This document shows positions 34,312-43,687 of a stretch of 64,000 nt of DNA, piece after piece (within the stretch, counting starts at the first letter, position 1; each line of letters opens with the position of its first letter). The DNA comes from DAINRZ01 sp964634885. Its GTDB lineage: Bacteria; Bacteroidota; Ignavibacteria; Kapaibacteriales; UBA2268. Both the position numbers and the translations under genes were made by a program. The DNA is taken from contig CAZWLN010000001.1 of the NCBI GenBank assembly GCA_964634885.1, forward strand, positions 62,001-126,000, read 5' to 3'. The notes beneath the pieces were generated by a model. The model saw only the letters and a list, made by a program, of their open reading frames with translations. It ran no database searches and was not told the origin of the DNA.

Positions 34312-37300
34312 ATGGTACGTTTTCTTGACAAATTATTCCTGGCGACAATCCTGATTGCCGGGTTTCTGGCTGTTGCGGAGCTTAAAGCCGCTGACCCTCT
34401 CTATATTCAAACACTGACCTATGATTCGATTACAACCCGTCGTGGTACATGGACCTTTCCTGATAATCCCCAGGATTACAGGAAGATACTAATGTATTAC
34501 TCCCTCAAGTGCGACCCGCGGACAACACAGGACAAGTACAACTGCGGTGAATGGGATTACCTGACCTATAACATTGTCTATCAGCATACGGGTGAAAAAG
34601 ACTCGACAAAATACCAGATTCCCTTTTACAAAATAGGCGGACGCAGCACACCCGACACTATCTATCTCTCAAACCAGCCCTGTGTCAATAAATACGTAAA
34701 AAGATACATCAATTCAAAAATTACAAACGTCGATAACGAAACACAGTTCGTTGCAGGCGCCTCCGACAAACAATTGTCCTTCGGCAGCGCCGGCAGGATA
34801 CAGTTCCTGCTTACCAAAGATGAACTTGTTGCCCTTGGAATGCAAAAAGGGGACATTGTCAGGTTAAAGATACCACTGACAACGAACTCAAACTTTAAGG
34901 AATTTACTCTTAAACTTAAGAAATCTCTTTTAAAGAGCCTTACCCAGATGGATGAAGGTGATATGACTGAGTATTACAGGGGCCCTGTAGATAAACCTGC
35001 TGATAACGCTATTACGATTGACCTGAAAACACCTTTTACCTGGAGCGGCACTTCAGCCATTCTGTTCGAGATCAGCTATACGCTCGAAGATCCAAACGGT
35101 ACCGTTACTTTTTCCGGAAGTGAATCAACCACGTCTGTATTTGCACAAACAGGAGATAAAAACCTGAGGTTTGACGGTTCGGGGGACTGGGTTGACTGCG
35201 GCAGCCTGCCTGAAATGGAAAACGCCTCATCCTTCACTATTGAAGGCTGGGTAAATATTAATACCTGGAAGAACTGGGGCAATGTCTTCGGCAAGGGTAA
35301 CAATACCACCTTCCAGCTTGGCGGAAGCAGCGGCGACATCTATTGCATCCTGAGGACTGCCTCGACCAATACCTATGGCTATGTAACCGGAGCTATTGCA
35401 CTGAACAAATGGTATCACCTGGCAATGACTTTTGACGGGAGTAAAAGCACCAACGAGGAAAGATTGAGGCTTTATATAAACGGCGCAAAAGTTACAATGA
35501 CTTTCAACGGAACCATCCCGGCAACGACCATGAAAGAAGACCAGCCTTTCGGTTTAACCGGTGTTTCCCACAATTCCGCAGACATTAACGGCAGCCTCGA
35601 CGAGATCAGGGTATGGAAAACTGCTCTCGACGAAAGTACAATTGCAGGATGGATGAACAAATCCGTCACATCGGGCCATCCGGATTACTCCGACCTTTTG
35701 CTTTATTACCCTCTCGACGATGTATCAGGTAATAAAGTAAAGAACGCTGTTGCCGGGCGCACCGACGGTATCCTCCTGGGTGTCCCCACACTTCAGAATG
35801 CGGTGGGAGACGGCCTTACAAGGAACATTAGTACAGGACTGTTCAAACCCGGTGTTACTTTATCCCAGGGTACGGCACAGTCAACCCCTGATACAACTGA
35901 TGTTAATTATGAAGAACAAAAGCCCCAGGTTAGTGTCGAAACTTTCGAAATAGTTAACAGGGTCCCTGTCAGGAAAGACCTGAGCTATTCTTACCTTGCC
36001 GGTTACAGCTATACATACGATGCTTCGGGTGCAGTGAAGGATTCGTCCTATAACGCCCCGACACAGACATTATACAATCACAAAATCGAATACTACGGCG
36101 AGCCTTTTGAGAAAATCACAGAATTTGAAATCGGAAGGTATATCACTCCTTACGGCATCGGCCTGGACCTTGGCCCCGATGGATTTACCTGGGTTTACGA
36201 CGTAACGGATTACGCGCCGCTTCTCAAAGGCCAGGTCGATTTCAGCGCCGGTAACCAACAGGAACTGATCGACGTCAAATTCGCCTTCATTCCCGGAGAA
36301 TCACCCCGCGACGTCGTCGGCATCAAACAGCCCTGGGGACCGATGAAATCCTATTCATACGCAAGCCTGTCTTCAGACGCTTCTTTGAGTAAAATTACTG
36401 TTGGACTTGACACCGACGCAAGTACATACAAAGTTATTACAAGGCTTACCGGCCACGGCCACAACAGCAACGACGGGAACTATCCCCATTGCTGCGAGTG
36501 GAAAGACAATGTTCACAGCCTCATGAGCGACAACGCCACCATCGGCAGCTGGCATATATTCCAGTACGACGACTGCGCACTCAACCCCGTCTATCCCCAG
36601 GGCGGCACATGGCCCGGTTCAAGGGAGGGCTGGTGCCCCGGCGACGTCGTGAAAGATAACGAATATGAAGTTACCGGTTATGTAAAGAACCATCAGATCA
36701 ATTTGGATTATGACATAACAAAAGTTCCAACCGACAACCAGGGCATGGGCGGCGGCAACTATGTCGTATGCATGCACCTCATCGAATACGGTGATATTAA
36801 ACATGACAACGACGCCGAAGTTTACGATGTAATTACACCAAACAAATGGGACTACTATTCCCGTCGTAACCCCATCTGCTCCGAACCGACAGTTATTGTC
36901 AGGAACAACGGTAAACAGGCTCTTACAAGCCTGTCTTTCGAATACGGTGTGTCGGGTGGAAATGTAGAGACATATAACTGGACCGGTTCTATTCCATCAA
37001 TGGAAAAAGACACCATCGTGCTGCCGATTGATGACATCCTGTTCTGGACAGGCGACTCAGAGAAGAAATTTACCGTAAAGACACTCAATCCCAACGGCAA
37101 GACCGATGAAAACAACACAAACGACAGCTACACCACAGAGTTCAACCTGCCCGATTTCTACGCCGACGACATTGTCATTGTCTGCCAGAACAATTCAAGG
37201 GAAAACGGCGAAGGCTACTACTACTATGTTACCGACTGGGATGGCAACAAAGTAGTTAACCACCCGAACCTTACACCGAATAAACTATACAAAGACACCA

Positions 37301-37758
37301 TCAATTTCAAACGCGGATGCTACACTCTGACTTTTGTCGATCAGTACAACATGGGCCTGTCTTACTGGGCCTATACCGCACAGGGTAACGGCTCTTTGAA
37401 GATACAGGACAAGAGCGGTAAAACGCTTAAAACATTCGATCCGGATTTCGGCCATGGTATCACTTATTCCTTCGACCTTCGTGGTTTCCTCGATGTACAG
37501 GAACCGAACGAAGATATGCAGATTGTCGTGTTCCCCAATCCCACAAGCGAGTATGTCAATTTCGAAACAGGCTACCTCCAGGGCGATGTCCATTTCACTA
37601 TTACAGATATAACCGGTAAAGTTGTAATGGAGAAAGTATTGACTGTTGAACCCGACACAAAGATTCCCATTGCCGTCGGCAGTCTTACATCGGGAACATA
37701 CCTCGTTTCAATCAAATGCAAAGACAAAACAATCAACAGGAAATTCCTGAAAAATTAA
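34312..37758 (+). CDS. T9SS-secreted PNGase F-like protein with LamG domain
   Basis: An 1148-residue secreted protein. A signal peptide (about 1-27) is followed by a PNGase F-type N-terminal part (about 30-260; the DYRKILMYYSLKC...CGEWDYLTY segment). A LamG/concanavalin-type jellyroll (about 280-470; the DGSGDWVDCGS and GSLDEIRVWKTAL signatures) comes next, then a PNGase F C-terminal-like segment (about 590-860; GIGLDLGPDGFTWVYDVTDY, FIPGESPRDVVGI, HGHNSNDGNYPHCCEW). The last 80 residues are a T9SS type A sorting domain (VVFPNPTSEYVNF...ISGTYLVSIK-type ending in a basic tail), so it is exported through T9SS. PNGase F removes N-glycans; whether this homologue is catalytic is unknown. AGGAT precedes the ATG and a terminator follows at 37782. 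Confidence 0.85.
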   Translation: MVRFLDKLFLATILIAGFLAVAELKAADPLYIQTLTYDSITTRRGTWTFPDNPQDYRKILMYYSLKCDPRTTQDKYNCGEWDYLTYNIVYQHTGEKDSTKYQIPFYKIGGRSTPDTIYLSNQPCVNKYVKRYINSKITNVDNETQFVAGASDKQLSFGSAGRIQFLLTKDELVALGMQKGDIVRLKIPLTTNSNFKEFTLKLKKSLLKSLTQMDEGDMTEYYRGPVDKPADNAITIDLKTPFTWSGTSAILFEISYTLEDPNGTVTFSGSESTTSVFAQTGDKNLRFDGSGDWVDCGSLPEMENASSFTIEGWVNINTWKNWGNVFGKGNNTTFQLGGSSGDIYCILRTASTNTYGYVTGAIALNKWYHLAMTFDGSKSTNEERLRLYINGAKVTMTFNGTIPATTMKEDQPFGLTGVSHNSADINGSLDEIRVWKTALDESTIAGWMNKSVTSGHPDYSDLLLYYPLDDVSGNKVKNAVAGRTDGILLGVPTLQNAVGDGLTRNISTGLFKPGVTLSQGTAQSTPDTTDVNYEEQKPQVSVETFEIVNRVPVRKDLSYSYLAGYSYTYDASGAVKDSSYNAPTQTLYNHKIEYYGEPFEKITEFEIGRYITPYGIGLDLGPDGFTWVYDVTDYAPLLKGQVDFSAGNQQELIDVKFAFIPGESPRDVVGIKQPWGPMKSYSYASLSSDASLSKITVGLDTDASTYKVITRLTGHGHNSNDGNYPHCCEWKDNVHSLMSDNATIGSWHIFQYDDCALNPVYPQGGTWPGSREGWCPGDVVKDNEYEVTGYVKNHQINLDYDITKVPTDNQGMGGGNYVVCMHLIEYGDIKHDNDAEVYDVITPNKWDYYSRRNPICSEPTVIVRNNGKQALTSLSFEYGVSGGNVETYNWTGSIPSMEKDTIVLPIDDILFWTGDSEKKFTVKTLNPNGKTDENNTNDSYTTEFNLPDFYADDIVIVCQNNSRENGEGYYYYVTDWDGNKVVNHPNLTPNKLYKDTINFKRGCYTLTFVDQYNMGLSYWAYTAQGNGSLKIQDKSGKTLKTFDPDFGHGITYSFDLRGFLDVQEPNEDMQIVVFPNPTSEYVNFETGYLQGDVHFTITDITGKVVMEKVLTVEPDTKIPIAVGSLTSGTYLVSIKCKDKTINRKFLKN

Positions 37759-37781
37759 AATTCTGATCTGTCAATAATTTG

Positions 37782-37818
37782 CAGGCTTCTGTCCACTGTT
37801 GTCGGGAGCCTGTTTTTT
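37782..37818 (+). terminator. Rho-independent terminator of the T9SS/PNGase-like gene
   Basis: CAGGCTTC (37782-37789) pairs with GGAGCCTG (37805-37812, one G-T pair), followed by TTTTTT at 37813-37818. It lies about 25 bases after the stop. Confidence 0.75.
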
Positions 37819-37830
37819 ATTTCATTAATA

Positions 37831-37868
37831 AATGAAATGTGAATTTAATAGTCACGAACTTCAGCGGG
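37831..37868. repeat. Degenerate copy of the CCACGAGCT REP-like repeat
   Basis: AATGAAATGTGAATTTAATAG followed by TCACGAACTTCAGC matches the reverse complement of 57055-57091, including about 20 bases of flank outside the hairpin. This makes it a truncated member of the same element. Confidence 0.7.
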
Positions 37869-37931
37869 TATTAATAGGAATGAGTGATCTGATAATAATA
37901 CAGTAATAAAGCGCCATTACACACCCCCCGG

Positions 37932-37951
37932 CCCCCTCTTGATAGAGGGGG
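37932..37951. repeat. GC-rich hairpin in the 37759-38223 gap
   Basis: CCCCCTC (37932-37938) pairs with GAGGGGG (37945-37951). The surrounding 37920-38030 stretch is GC-rich, unlike the AT-rich sequence on both sides, and recalls the Pro/Gly-codon-like intergenic repeats at 17.1 and 32.4 kb. No gene is seen in the gap. Confidence 0.5.
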
Positions 37952-38223
37952 AGCGTTGACTCAGGTCTTAACCCCTCTAAAAAGAGTGGTGGCTGCGGCA
38001 GCAGCCTGGGTGTGTCCATTGAGGTTTGAAAACTATATATTTGTTTTTTCCTCAATAATACCTATTAAAAATTGCAAATGTCCATAATATTAAATTAACC
38101 TCTTTCTCCCCAAATTTTTCGCATGCCTCCTTTACTTGCTATGTAATTCGAAAGAATCATATTTAAACTAATGAATTTATTATACGATATTATCTAAAGA
38201 ATAATTTCATAATTTGAGGAATT

Positions 38224-39549
38224 ATGCATTTGCAAAACAGGGTATTTGAAATCAACAGGGGTAATGGCCCCGCAGGCCCGGTAGCTTACTGGATGAGCCG
38301 GGACCAGAGGGCTTACGACAATTGGGCTTTGCTCTACGCCCAGCAAAAAGCAATTGAAGCAGGGAAACCCTTCGTAGTGTTGTTTTGCCTTGTTCCGTCA
38401 TTTCTCCAGGCACAATCCGGACACTATTCATTCATGTGTTCCGGCCTGCAAAAGTTGCGGGATACACTTAAATTATTCAATATCCCATTTGTCATACTTA
38501 ATGGCCGTCCGGATGAAGCAATCCCTGAGTTCATCGCAAAGAACAAAATATCTTTGCTTGTCACAGACTTCGATCCGTTAAAGATAAAAATGAATTGGAA
38601 AGAGAAGGTAAGCAGGAAAATTGCCATACCTTTCCATGAAGTTGACGCCCACAATATCGTTCCCTGCCGTGTCGCTTCGTCTAAGCAGGAATATGGCGCC
38701 TATACCATCAGGCCCAAAATCAACAGGCTGCTTGACGATTACCTTGTTGAATTGCCCAAACCCGCCTTTCACAAGTATAACGATGAAGAGTTAGTTACTA
38801 TAATGTCATCAGATATGCCTGTCAATGATGTTCCTTCAGTATATCCTTTGCAGCCGGGCGAGGATGAGGCAGTGAAAACCCTGTATAAATTCATTGAAAA
38901 CAGGTTGGAAGGTTACGCAGATTACAGGAACGATCCGACTATGGGCTATACTTCACATTTGTCTCCTTACCTTCATTTCGGTATGATCTCTGCTCAACGT
39001 GTTGCTCTTGAAATTGTAAAGTCAGACTCAGGCTATGGTTCGAAGGAAGCATTCCTGGAAGAACTCATCGTCAGGCGCGAACTGGCAGACAATTATTGCC
39101 TCTACAACAGTAATTATGATAATTTCGAAGGCATTCCGGCCTGGGCTAAGGACAGCCTGAACGCCCACCGCAACGACAGAAGAGAATACTTGTACACAAT
39201 CGATGAACTGGAAAATGGCGGTACCCACGACAGGCTGTGGAATGCGGCTCAAAGGCAGATGGTGAAAACCGGCACAATGCACGGTTACTTGCGGATGTAC
39301 TGGGCGAAGAAGATCCTGGAGTGGTCTTCTTCTCCGGAAGAAGCTTTTACTGCCGCAGTTTACCTCAACGATAAATATGAACTGGACGGCAGGGATCCTA
39401 ACGGCTATGCAGGAATTGCCTGGAGTCTCGGCGGCGTTCACGACAGGCCCTGGTTCGGGAGAAATGTCTTCGGGAAGGTAAGGTATATGAGTATCAACGG
39501 TTTAAAGAAAAAGATTGATATTGAGAAATATATAAACACCAACAAATAA
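38224..39549 (+). CDS. phr: Class II CPD photolyase (deoxyribodipyrimidine photolyase)
   Basis: Light-driven repair of cyclobutane pyrimidine dimers in DNA using reduced FAD. A 441-residue protein of the class II type. The N-terminal photolyase domain begins PVAYWMSRDQRAYDNWAL, a class II hallmark, and the FAD-binding C-terminal part contains YTSHLSPYLHFGMIS, FLEELIVRRELADNYC, DRLWNAAQRQMV, GTMHGYLRMYWAKKILEW and the ending DPNGYAGIAWSLGGVHDRPW. Class II enzymes are distinct from the E. coli-type class I PhrB. GAGGAATT lies just before the ATG. It is a single-gene unit. Confidence 0.95.
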   Translation: MHLQNRVFEINRGNGPAGPVAYWMSRDQRAYDNWALLYAQQKAIEAGKPFVVLFCLVPSFLQAQSGHYSFMCSGLQKLRDTLKLFNIPFVILNGRPDEAIPEFIAKNKISLLVTDFDPLKIKMNWKEKVSRKIAIPFHEVDAHNIVPCRVASSKQEYGAYTIRPKINRLLDDYLVELPKPAFHKYNDEELVTIMSSDMPVNDVPSVYPLQPGEDEAVKTLYKFIENRLEGYADYRNDPTMGYTSHLSPYLHFGMISAQRVALEIVKSDSGYGSKEAFLEELIVRRELADNYCLYNSNYDNFEGIPAWAKDSLNAHRNDRREYLYTIDELENGGTHDRLWNAAQRQMVKTGTMHGYLRMYWAKKILEWSSSPEEAFTAAVYLNDKYELDGRDPNGYAGIAWSLGGVHDRPWFGRNVFGKVRYMSINGLKKKIDIEKYINTNK

Positions 39550-39645
39550 AGTGTGCTAATATTGAAATTAGCCTACACTAACTTATTCTTTCGTTCGTTA
39601 TTATTTCCATATAAGTATGTTTGTTGAAAATAAAGGTCAAATGAA

Positions 39646-41928
39646 ATGAACAAAGTAAAATTATTACTATTGATGTTAATACTGCACAGCTCTTCAATAT
39701 ATTCCCAGAACAGCAACAATTACGGAATGATTACCGGGAAGGTAGTCAATGAAGCAACTCAAAACCCCTTACCGGGAATAACGGTAATGATCCTGGGTAC
39801 GAAGCTCGGGGCATACACATCGGAAGACGGGAAATTCCGGATAGAAAAAGTACCTGCCGGCGTCTATTCCGTCCAGTTCTCAGGTATTGGTTACAAATCC
39901 TATGTACAGACAGACGTCGTAGTTACGGCAGGAATACCTTTTACAATCGAAGCAGAGCTTGTGGAACAGGCTGTTGAAATCAAAGGAGCAGAAGTAAAGG
40001 CAAAGTATTTTCTGAAGAAATCTGAAACGGTTACAAGTACGCAGATACTCAATTCCGAGACGATAAGAAGGGCGCCCGGTGTACAGGAAGATGTCATCAG
40101 GGCTGCCGCACTCCTGCCCGGTGTCGCCGGAACCCAGGGAGGCAGGAACGACATGCTGGTCAGGGGAGGGGCTCCTTTTGAGAATCTCTTCATAGTTGAC
40201 AACATCGAAGTGCCGAACATCAATCATTTCGGCTCACAGGGCTCTTCGGGCGGCCCTCTGTCGATTGTAAACATCGATTTTGTTCGTAGTGTCAGTTTCT
40301 CGGCCGGTGGGTTCGGTTCAAAGTACGGCGACAAGCTGTCGTCGATAACGAATATCAGGCTGAGAAACGGCAGCGAGGAGTCTTTCAGCGGCAAAGCCAC
40401 ACTTTCTGCCACCGGTTTCGGGTTGAACGTTGAAGGCCCTGTAACGGACAAAGCTTCCTATCTTTTCAGCGCCCGAAGAAGCTACCTGGACTTTATATTC
40501 AAAGCTGCCGGGTTCGGTTTCATACCTGAATACTGGGATTTTCACGGAAAAGTCAACTGGAACATTGACGATCACAACTCCATTTCTTTCCTGACCATCG
40601 CAGCCCTTGGAACTGTAACCCTCAACAACGACGACAATGACAAGAAGCTCAACAACAGCCGCTTCAACGTTCCGAAGCAGGACCAGTATTTTTCGGGAAT
40701 TACATGGAAAATGCTGATCGACAACGGTTTCCTGTCAACGACACTGGGACAGACTCATACAAAATACTCCACCTACCAGAACGACAGCAGCCTCGTTAAA
40801 ATATTCTCAAACAGTTCTACCGAATCAGAGACTTCACTCAAGACCGAACTGGACTGGATGATGACGGATGATGTGGAAGTAATGGCAGGCAACACCCTGA
40901 AGTTTGCATCTTCTCTGGATTACAACATATTCATCCCTGGCAATTACAGGCTGGACCAATACGGAGTACCACAAACCCTGAAAGTTGACAGTTCGTTTTC
41001 CGCCCTGAAAAATGCAACTTATCTCAGCGTTACAACAAATATTGACCGGCATAAATTTACCGTGGGCGGCAGGCTCGATTACTATAATTTCCTTCGTGAT
41101 AAATTCTATTTCACACCGAGGGCCTCATTTATCTATACCATCAATGCCGTATCTTCAGTCATATTCAGCGCGGGAAGGTATTACCAGGCGCCGTCGTATA
41201 TATGGCTTGTAGGAGGCTCGCGGGAAAGCCTGAAGCCAATCAGGGCAGACCAGGTGGTTCTCGGCTGGGAACACACTCCAATGGAAGACGTCAAGGTCCA
41301 GATCGAAGGATTTTATAAGTGGTACGGCAACTATCCCGCCCGGGTTTACAGGCCACAGGCCGTCCTGGCTCCTTCCGGTTTCGACGATCTTCAGTCGGAC
41401 ATCCCCTTCGGCCTTGAACCTCTGATAAGTTCCGCAGAAGGTTTTGCACGCGGCGTCGAGCTGTTCATACAGAAGAATTACAGCGAGATGCCCTTGTACG
41501 GCTTACTCAGCGTCTCGCTGGCGGAAAGCAAGTTCAAATCCATCGAGGGAAAAGAAAGGTACGGTTCCTTCGACACAAGGCTGATACTCAATTTCGTCCT
41601 GGGGTACAGGTTCGGGCAGGAATGGGAAGTAAGCACAAAGTTCAGGTATGCGACAGGCCTGCCCACAACACCATTTCTAATTGACGGGAGTAAGGATTTC
41701 ACTAAGTATAATGAAGGTACGAGGCTGCCGGACTTCAATGCACTCGACCTGAGGGTGGACAAGAGATGGAATATTGCAGGATATAACCTTGTAACATACA
41801 TCGACGTACAGAATATCTACAACAAAAGGAACGTGTCAACCTACAGGTGGAATTACAGGACGATGGAGGCAGAGTATCAGCGTTCACTTGGCATACTGCC
41901 AAGCATCGGCATTTATTTCCAGTTTTAG
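39646..41928 (+). CDS. TonB-dependent outer-membrane receptor
   Basis: A 760-residue outer-membrane transporter. A signal peptide (about 1-20, ending SIYSQ) leads into a CarboxypepD_reg-like domain (about 25-110; ITGKVVNEATQNPLPG, GAYTSEDGKFRIEKVPAG). Next are a TonB plug domain (about 125-235; IRRAPGVQEDVIRAAALLPG, DMLVRGGAPFENLFIVDNIEV) and a 22-strand beta-barrel to the C-terminal aromatic residue (YFQF). These receptors take up siderophores, cofactors or oligosaccharides using TonB energy; the substrate cannot be told and no SusD-type partner is adjacent. AAAGG lies nine bases before the ATG. An upstream ATG at 39641 reads into an immediate stop. Confidence 0.92.
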   Translation: MNKVKLLLLMLILHSSSIYSQNSNNYGMITGKVVNEATQNPLPGITVMILGTKLGAYTSEDGKFRIEKVPAGVYSVQFSGIGYKSYVQTDVVVTAGIPFTIEAELVEQAVEIKGAEVKAKYFLKKSETVTSTQILNSETIRRAPGVQEDVIRAAALLPGVAGTQGGRNDMLVRGGAPFENLFIVDNIEVPNINHFGSQGSSGGPLSIVNIDFVRSVSFSAGGFGSKYGDKLSSITNIRLRNGSEESFSGKATLSATGFGLNVEGPVTDKASYLFSARRSYLDFIFKAAGFGFIPEYWDFHGKVNWNIDDHNSISFLTIAALGTVTLNNDDNDKKLNNSRFNVPKQDQYFSGITWKMLIDNGFLSTTLGQTHTKYSTYQNDSSLVKIFSNSSTESETSLKTELDWMMTDDVEVMAGNTLKFASSLDYNIFIPGNYRLDQYGVPQTLKVDSSFSALKNATYLSVTTNIDRHKFTVGGRLDYYNFLRDKFYFTPRASFIYTINAVSSVIFSAGRYYQAPSYIWLVGGSRESLKPIRADQVVLGWEHTPMEDVKVQIEGFYKWYGNYPARVYRPQAVLAPSGFDDLQSDIPFGLEPLISSAEGFARGVELFIQKNYSEMPLYGLLSVSLAESKFKSIEGKERYGSFDTRLILNFVLGYRFGQEWEVSTKFRYATGLPTTPFLIDGSKDFTKYNEGTRLPDFNALDLRVDKRWNIAGYNLVTYIDVQNIYNKRNVSTYRWNYRTMEAEYQRSLGILPSIGIYFQF

Positions 41929-41945
41929 TTACCAGTGTCAACCGG

Positions 41946-43079
41946 CTATTTGATGCCGAGTTTCCTTTTGATGGCTTCGGCCTCCAGCCTTGCATCTGCC
42001 TTCAGTTCACTGAAGGCAGGTTCATTCTTAGAGAGGGCCACAGCCCTGCTGAAGTCGTCGAGGGCCGGTATAAGCCTGCCGAGCGATTGCTGCAGTTTCG
42101 CGCGGTAATAATAGGCGAGGGGGTTCGAAGGGAAGACTTCGGTAGCGCTGTTGAAATACTCCAGGGCATGCTCGTTGTCCCCCGTGAGCTTGTACAGGTT
42201 GCCAAGATTGAGATAGCTGTCAAGCATAAAAGGATTAATCCCTACTGACTTTACATAGTCAGCGATGGCAGAAGCCGTGTCGCCGGTGGTTTTTGCAATT
42301 GCTGCCCTGGTGCTGTATCCTTCGGCATACTTCGGATTGCACAGGAGGGCTTTGTTGGTACACATCATTGCCGAGTCGGGCTTGTTGACGTTCATGAAGG
42401 CCACAGCCATACTGACATAGACCAGGTCATTGCATGTATCTAATTTAATTGCTTTGCTGAAATCATCAATTGCCTGTCGGTACTTTCCCATCCCGAAGTA
42501 AGCCCGCCCCCTGAAATTGTATGCATCGGCCCTTTTGGGATCGAGTTTAACTGCCCTGTCTGCTTCACCGAAAGCGTAGAGGTAACGTCCCTGGTTCAGG
42601 AAACACAGTGTGTAATCAAGCCTGTAATTGACGTTGGCAGTGTCGAGCGCCATTGCCCTGACAAAATCCGTTTCGGACGATTCATAGCTGCCCTGCATCA
42701 TTTCGGCAAAAGCCTTCCTGTGGTATGCTTTTGCATTAAGAGAGTCCATTGACAGAATGGCATTATAGTCCTCGATTTCCTTATCGAAGAGACTGACTTC
42801 GCGGTAGGAAGAAGCACGCGCAAAGTAGTATTCGACATTCATACCGTAGGCATTGATTGCCATGGAAAAGTCTGAGACGGCCTTTTCGTGGTCGTTGAGT
42901 TTCTGGTAAACAAGGCCGCGCTTGTAACGGAGTACGTGTGTCCCTCCGTCATTGTTCTGCAGCAGGCTGTCGAGCTCCAGCAGGTCCTGTTTGTACTCTT
43001 CGGCAGATTTCTTTGGCTCTGCTCCCGGGGCAGTGCCGGATGCTGTTATAATCAGCAATATCAAAAACAAATTTCGCAT
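41946..43079 (-). CDS. Exported TPR-repeat protein
   Basis: A 377-residue protein with a signal peptide (about 1-20, MRNLFLILLIITASGTAPG) and nine or so tandem tetratricopeptide repeats covering the rest (recurring A-Y-x-R-x-x-x-Y-x-x-x-x-x-Y-x-x-A-I-x-D-F-x-x-A-I-x-x patterns). TPR arrays bind other proteins; the partner is unknown. It is convergent with the TonB receptor (17-base gap) and lies 70 bases downstream of the small NTF2-like gene in the same direction, so it could be its operon mate. Confidence 0.88.
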   Translation of the reverse strand: MRNLFLILLIITASGTAPGAEPKKSAEEYKQDLLELDSLLQNNDGGTHVLRYKRGLVYQKLNDHEKAVSDFSMAINAYGMNVEYYFARASSYREVSLFDKEIEDYNAILSMDSLNAKAYHRKAFAEMMQGSYESSETDFVRAMALDTANVNYRLDYTLCFLNQGRYLYAFGEADRAVKLDPKRADAYNFRGRAYFGMGKYRQAIDDFSKAIKLDTCNDLVYVSMAVAFMNVNKPDSAMMCTNKALLCNPKYAEGYSTRAAIAKTTGDTASAIADYVKSVGINPFMLDSYLNLGNLYKLTGDNEHALEYFNSATEVFPSNPLAYYYRAKLQQSLGRLIPALDDFSRAVALSKNEPAFSELKADARLEAEAIKRKLGIK

Positions 43080-43149
43080 AGCAACAATAAATTAAATTCA
43101 ATAATTTTTGGGTATTAACGAACAAGTAAGGGAAATTGGGTAATAACAC

Positions 43150-43488
43150 TCATTTCCCGTGTGTTACTTTCAATATCCTGCAGTCAGATTTATTAATTTC
43201 GATATATGCCGTTCCACCTAACATATTGACAGGAAGAGTACCCTCGACGACCCAAACAGTCCCCTTATATAATTTAGCATGAAAAGGCTTCTCATTATAT
43301 ATGGATTTGCCGTATATCGGCAACCAGATAGCCTCAGCAATATTAATTGCCGTCGCTTCATCAGGTACGAAACCATTTTTCGGCGTTCCCGATGGGCTGC
43401 GATGGCATACGCCGGTTCCGGAAATGCTGACAAGGAGCACAAGAAGTGCTAATAGTTTAAATACATTAGTAAGATTAATTCTTTTCAT
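43150..43488 (-). CDS. YhhH/YbbC-type NTF2-fold immunity-like protein
   Basis: A 112-residue protein with an N-terminal hydrophobic signal (about 1-24; ends near SGTGVC, possibly a lipobox). The compact domain resembles the YbbC/YhhH family of NTF2-fold immunity proteins (Imm-NTF2-type), with the characteristic VPDEATAINIAEAIWLPIYG, WVVEGTLPVNMLGG and IEINKSD...LKVTHGK segments. In other bacteria members neutralise polymorphic toxins, but none is visible in this window. A TTG-initiated frame extends to 43506. AAGGT lies eight bases before the ATG at 43486-43488, which is preferred. It precedes the TPR gene in the same direction. Confidence 0.78.
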   Translation of the reverse strand: MKRINLTNVFKLLALLVLLVSISGTGVCHRSPSGTPKNGFVPDEATAINIAEAIWLPIYGKSIYNEKPFHAKLYKGTVWVVEGTLPVNMLGGTAYIEINKSDCRILKVTHGK

Positions 43489-43687
43489 TGTCGAATACCT
43501 TAACAAAATTAAAAAATTAAACTAATTGAATATTTTCTAAATTTCAATATCATTATGAATTTCTACAAAATACTTAATATTGTTTACGAAAATTCCTATT
43601 AAGTTTTCATTAGTATTTATTATATTTATTGTTTTTTTAATGGTAATTTTTATATTTATTAACTTGGGGTTAATAGCCGGAGATTGA

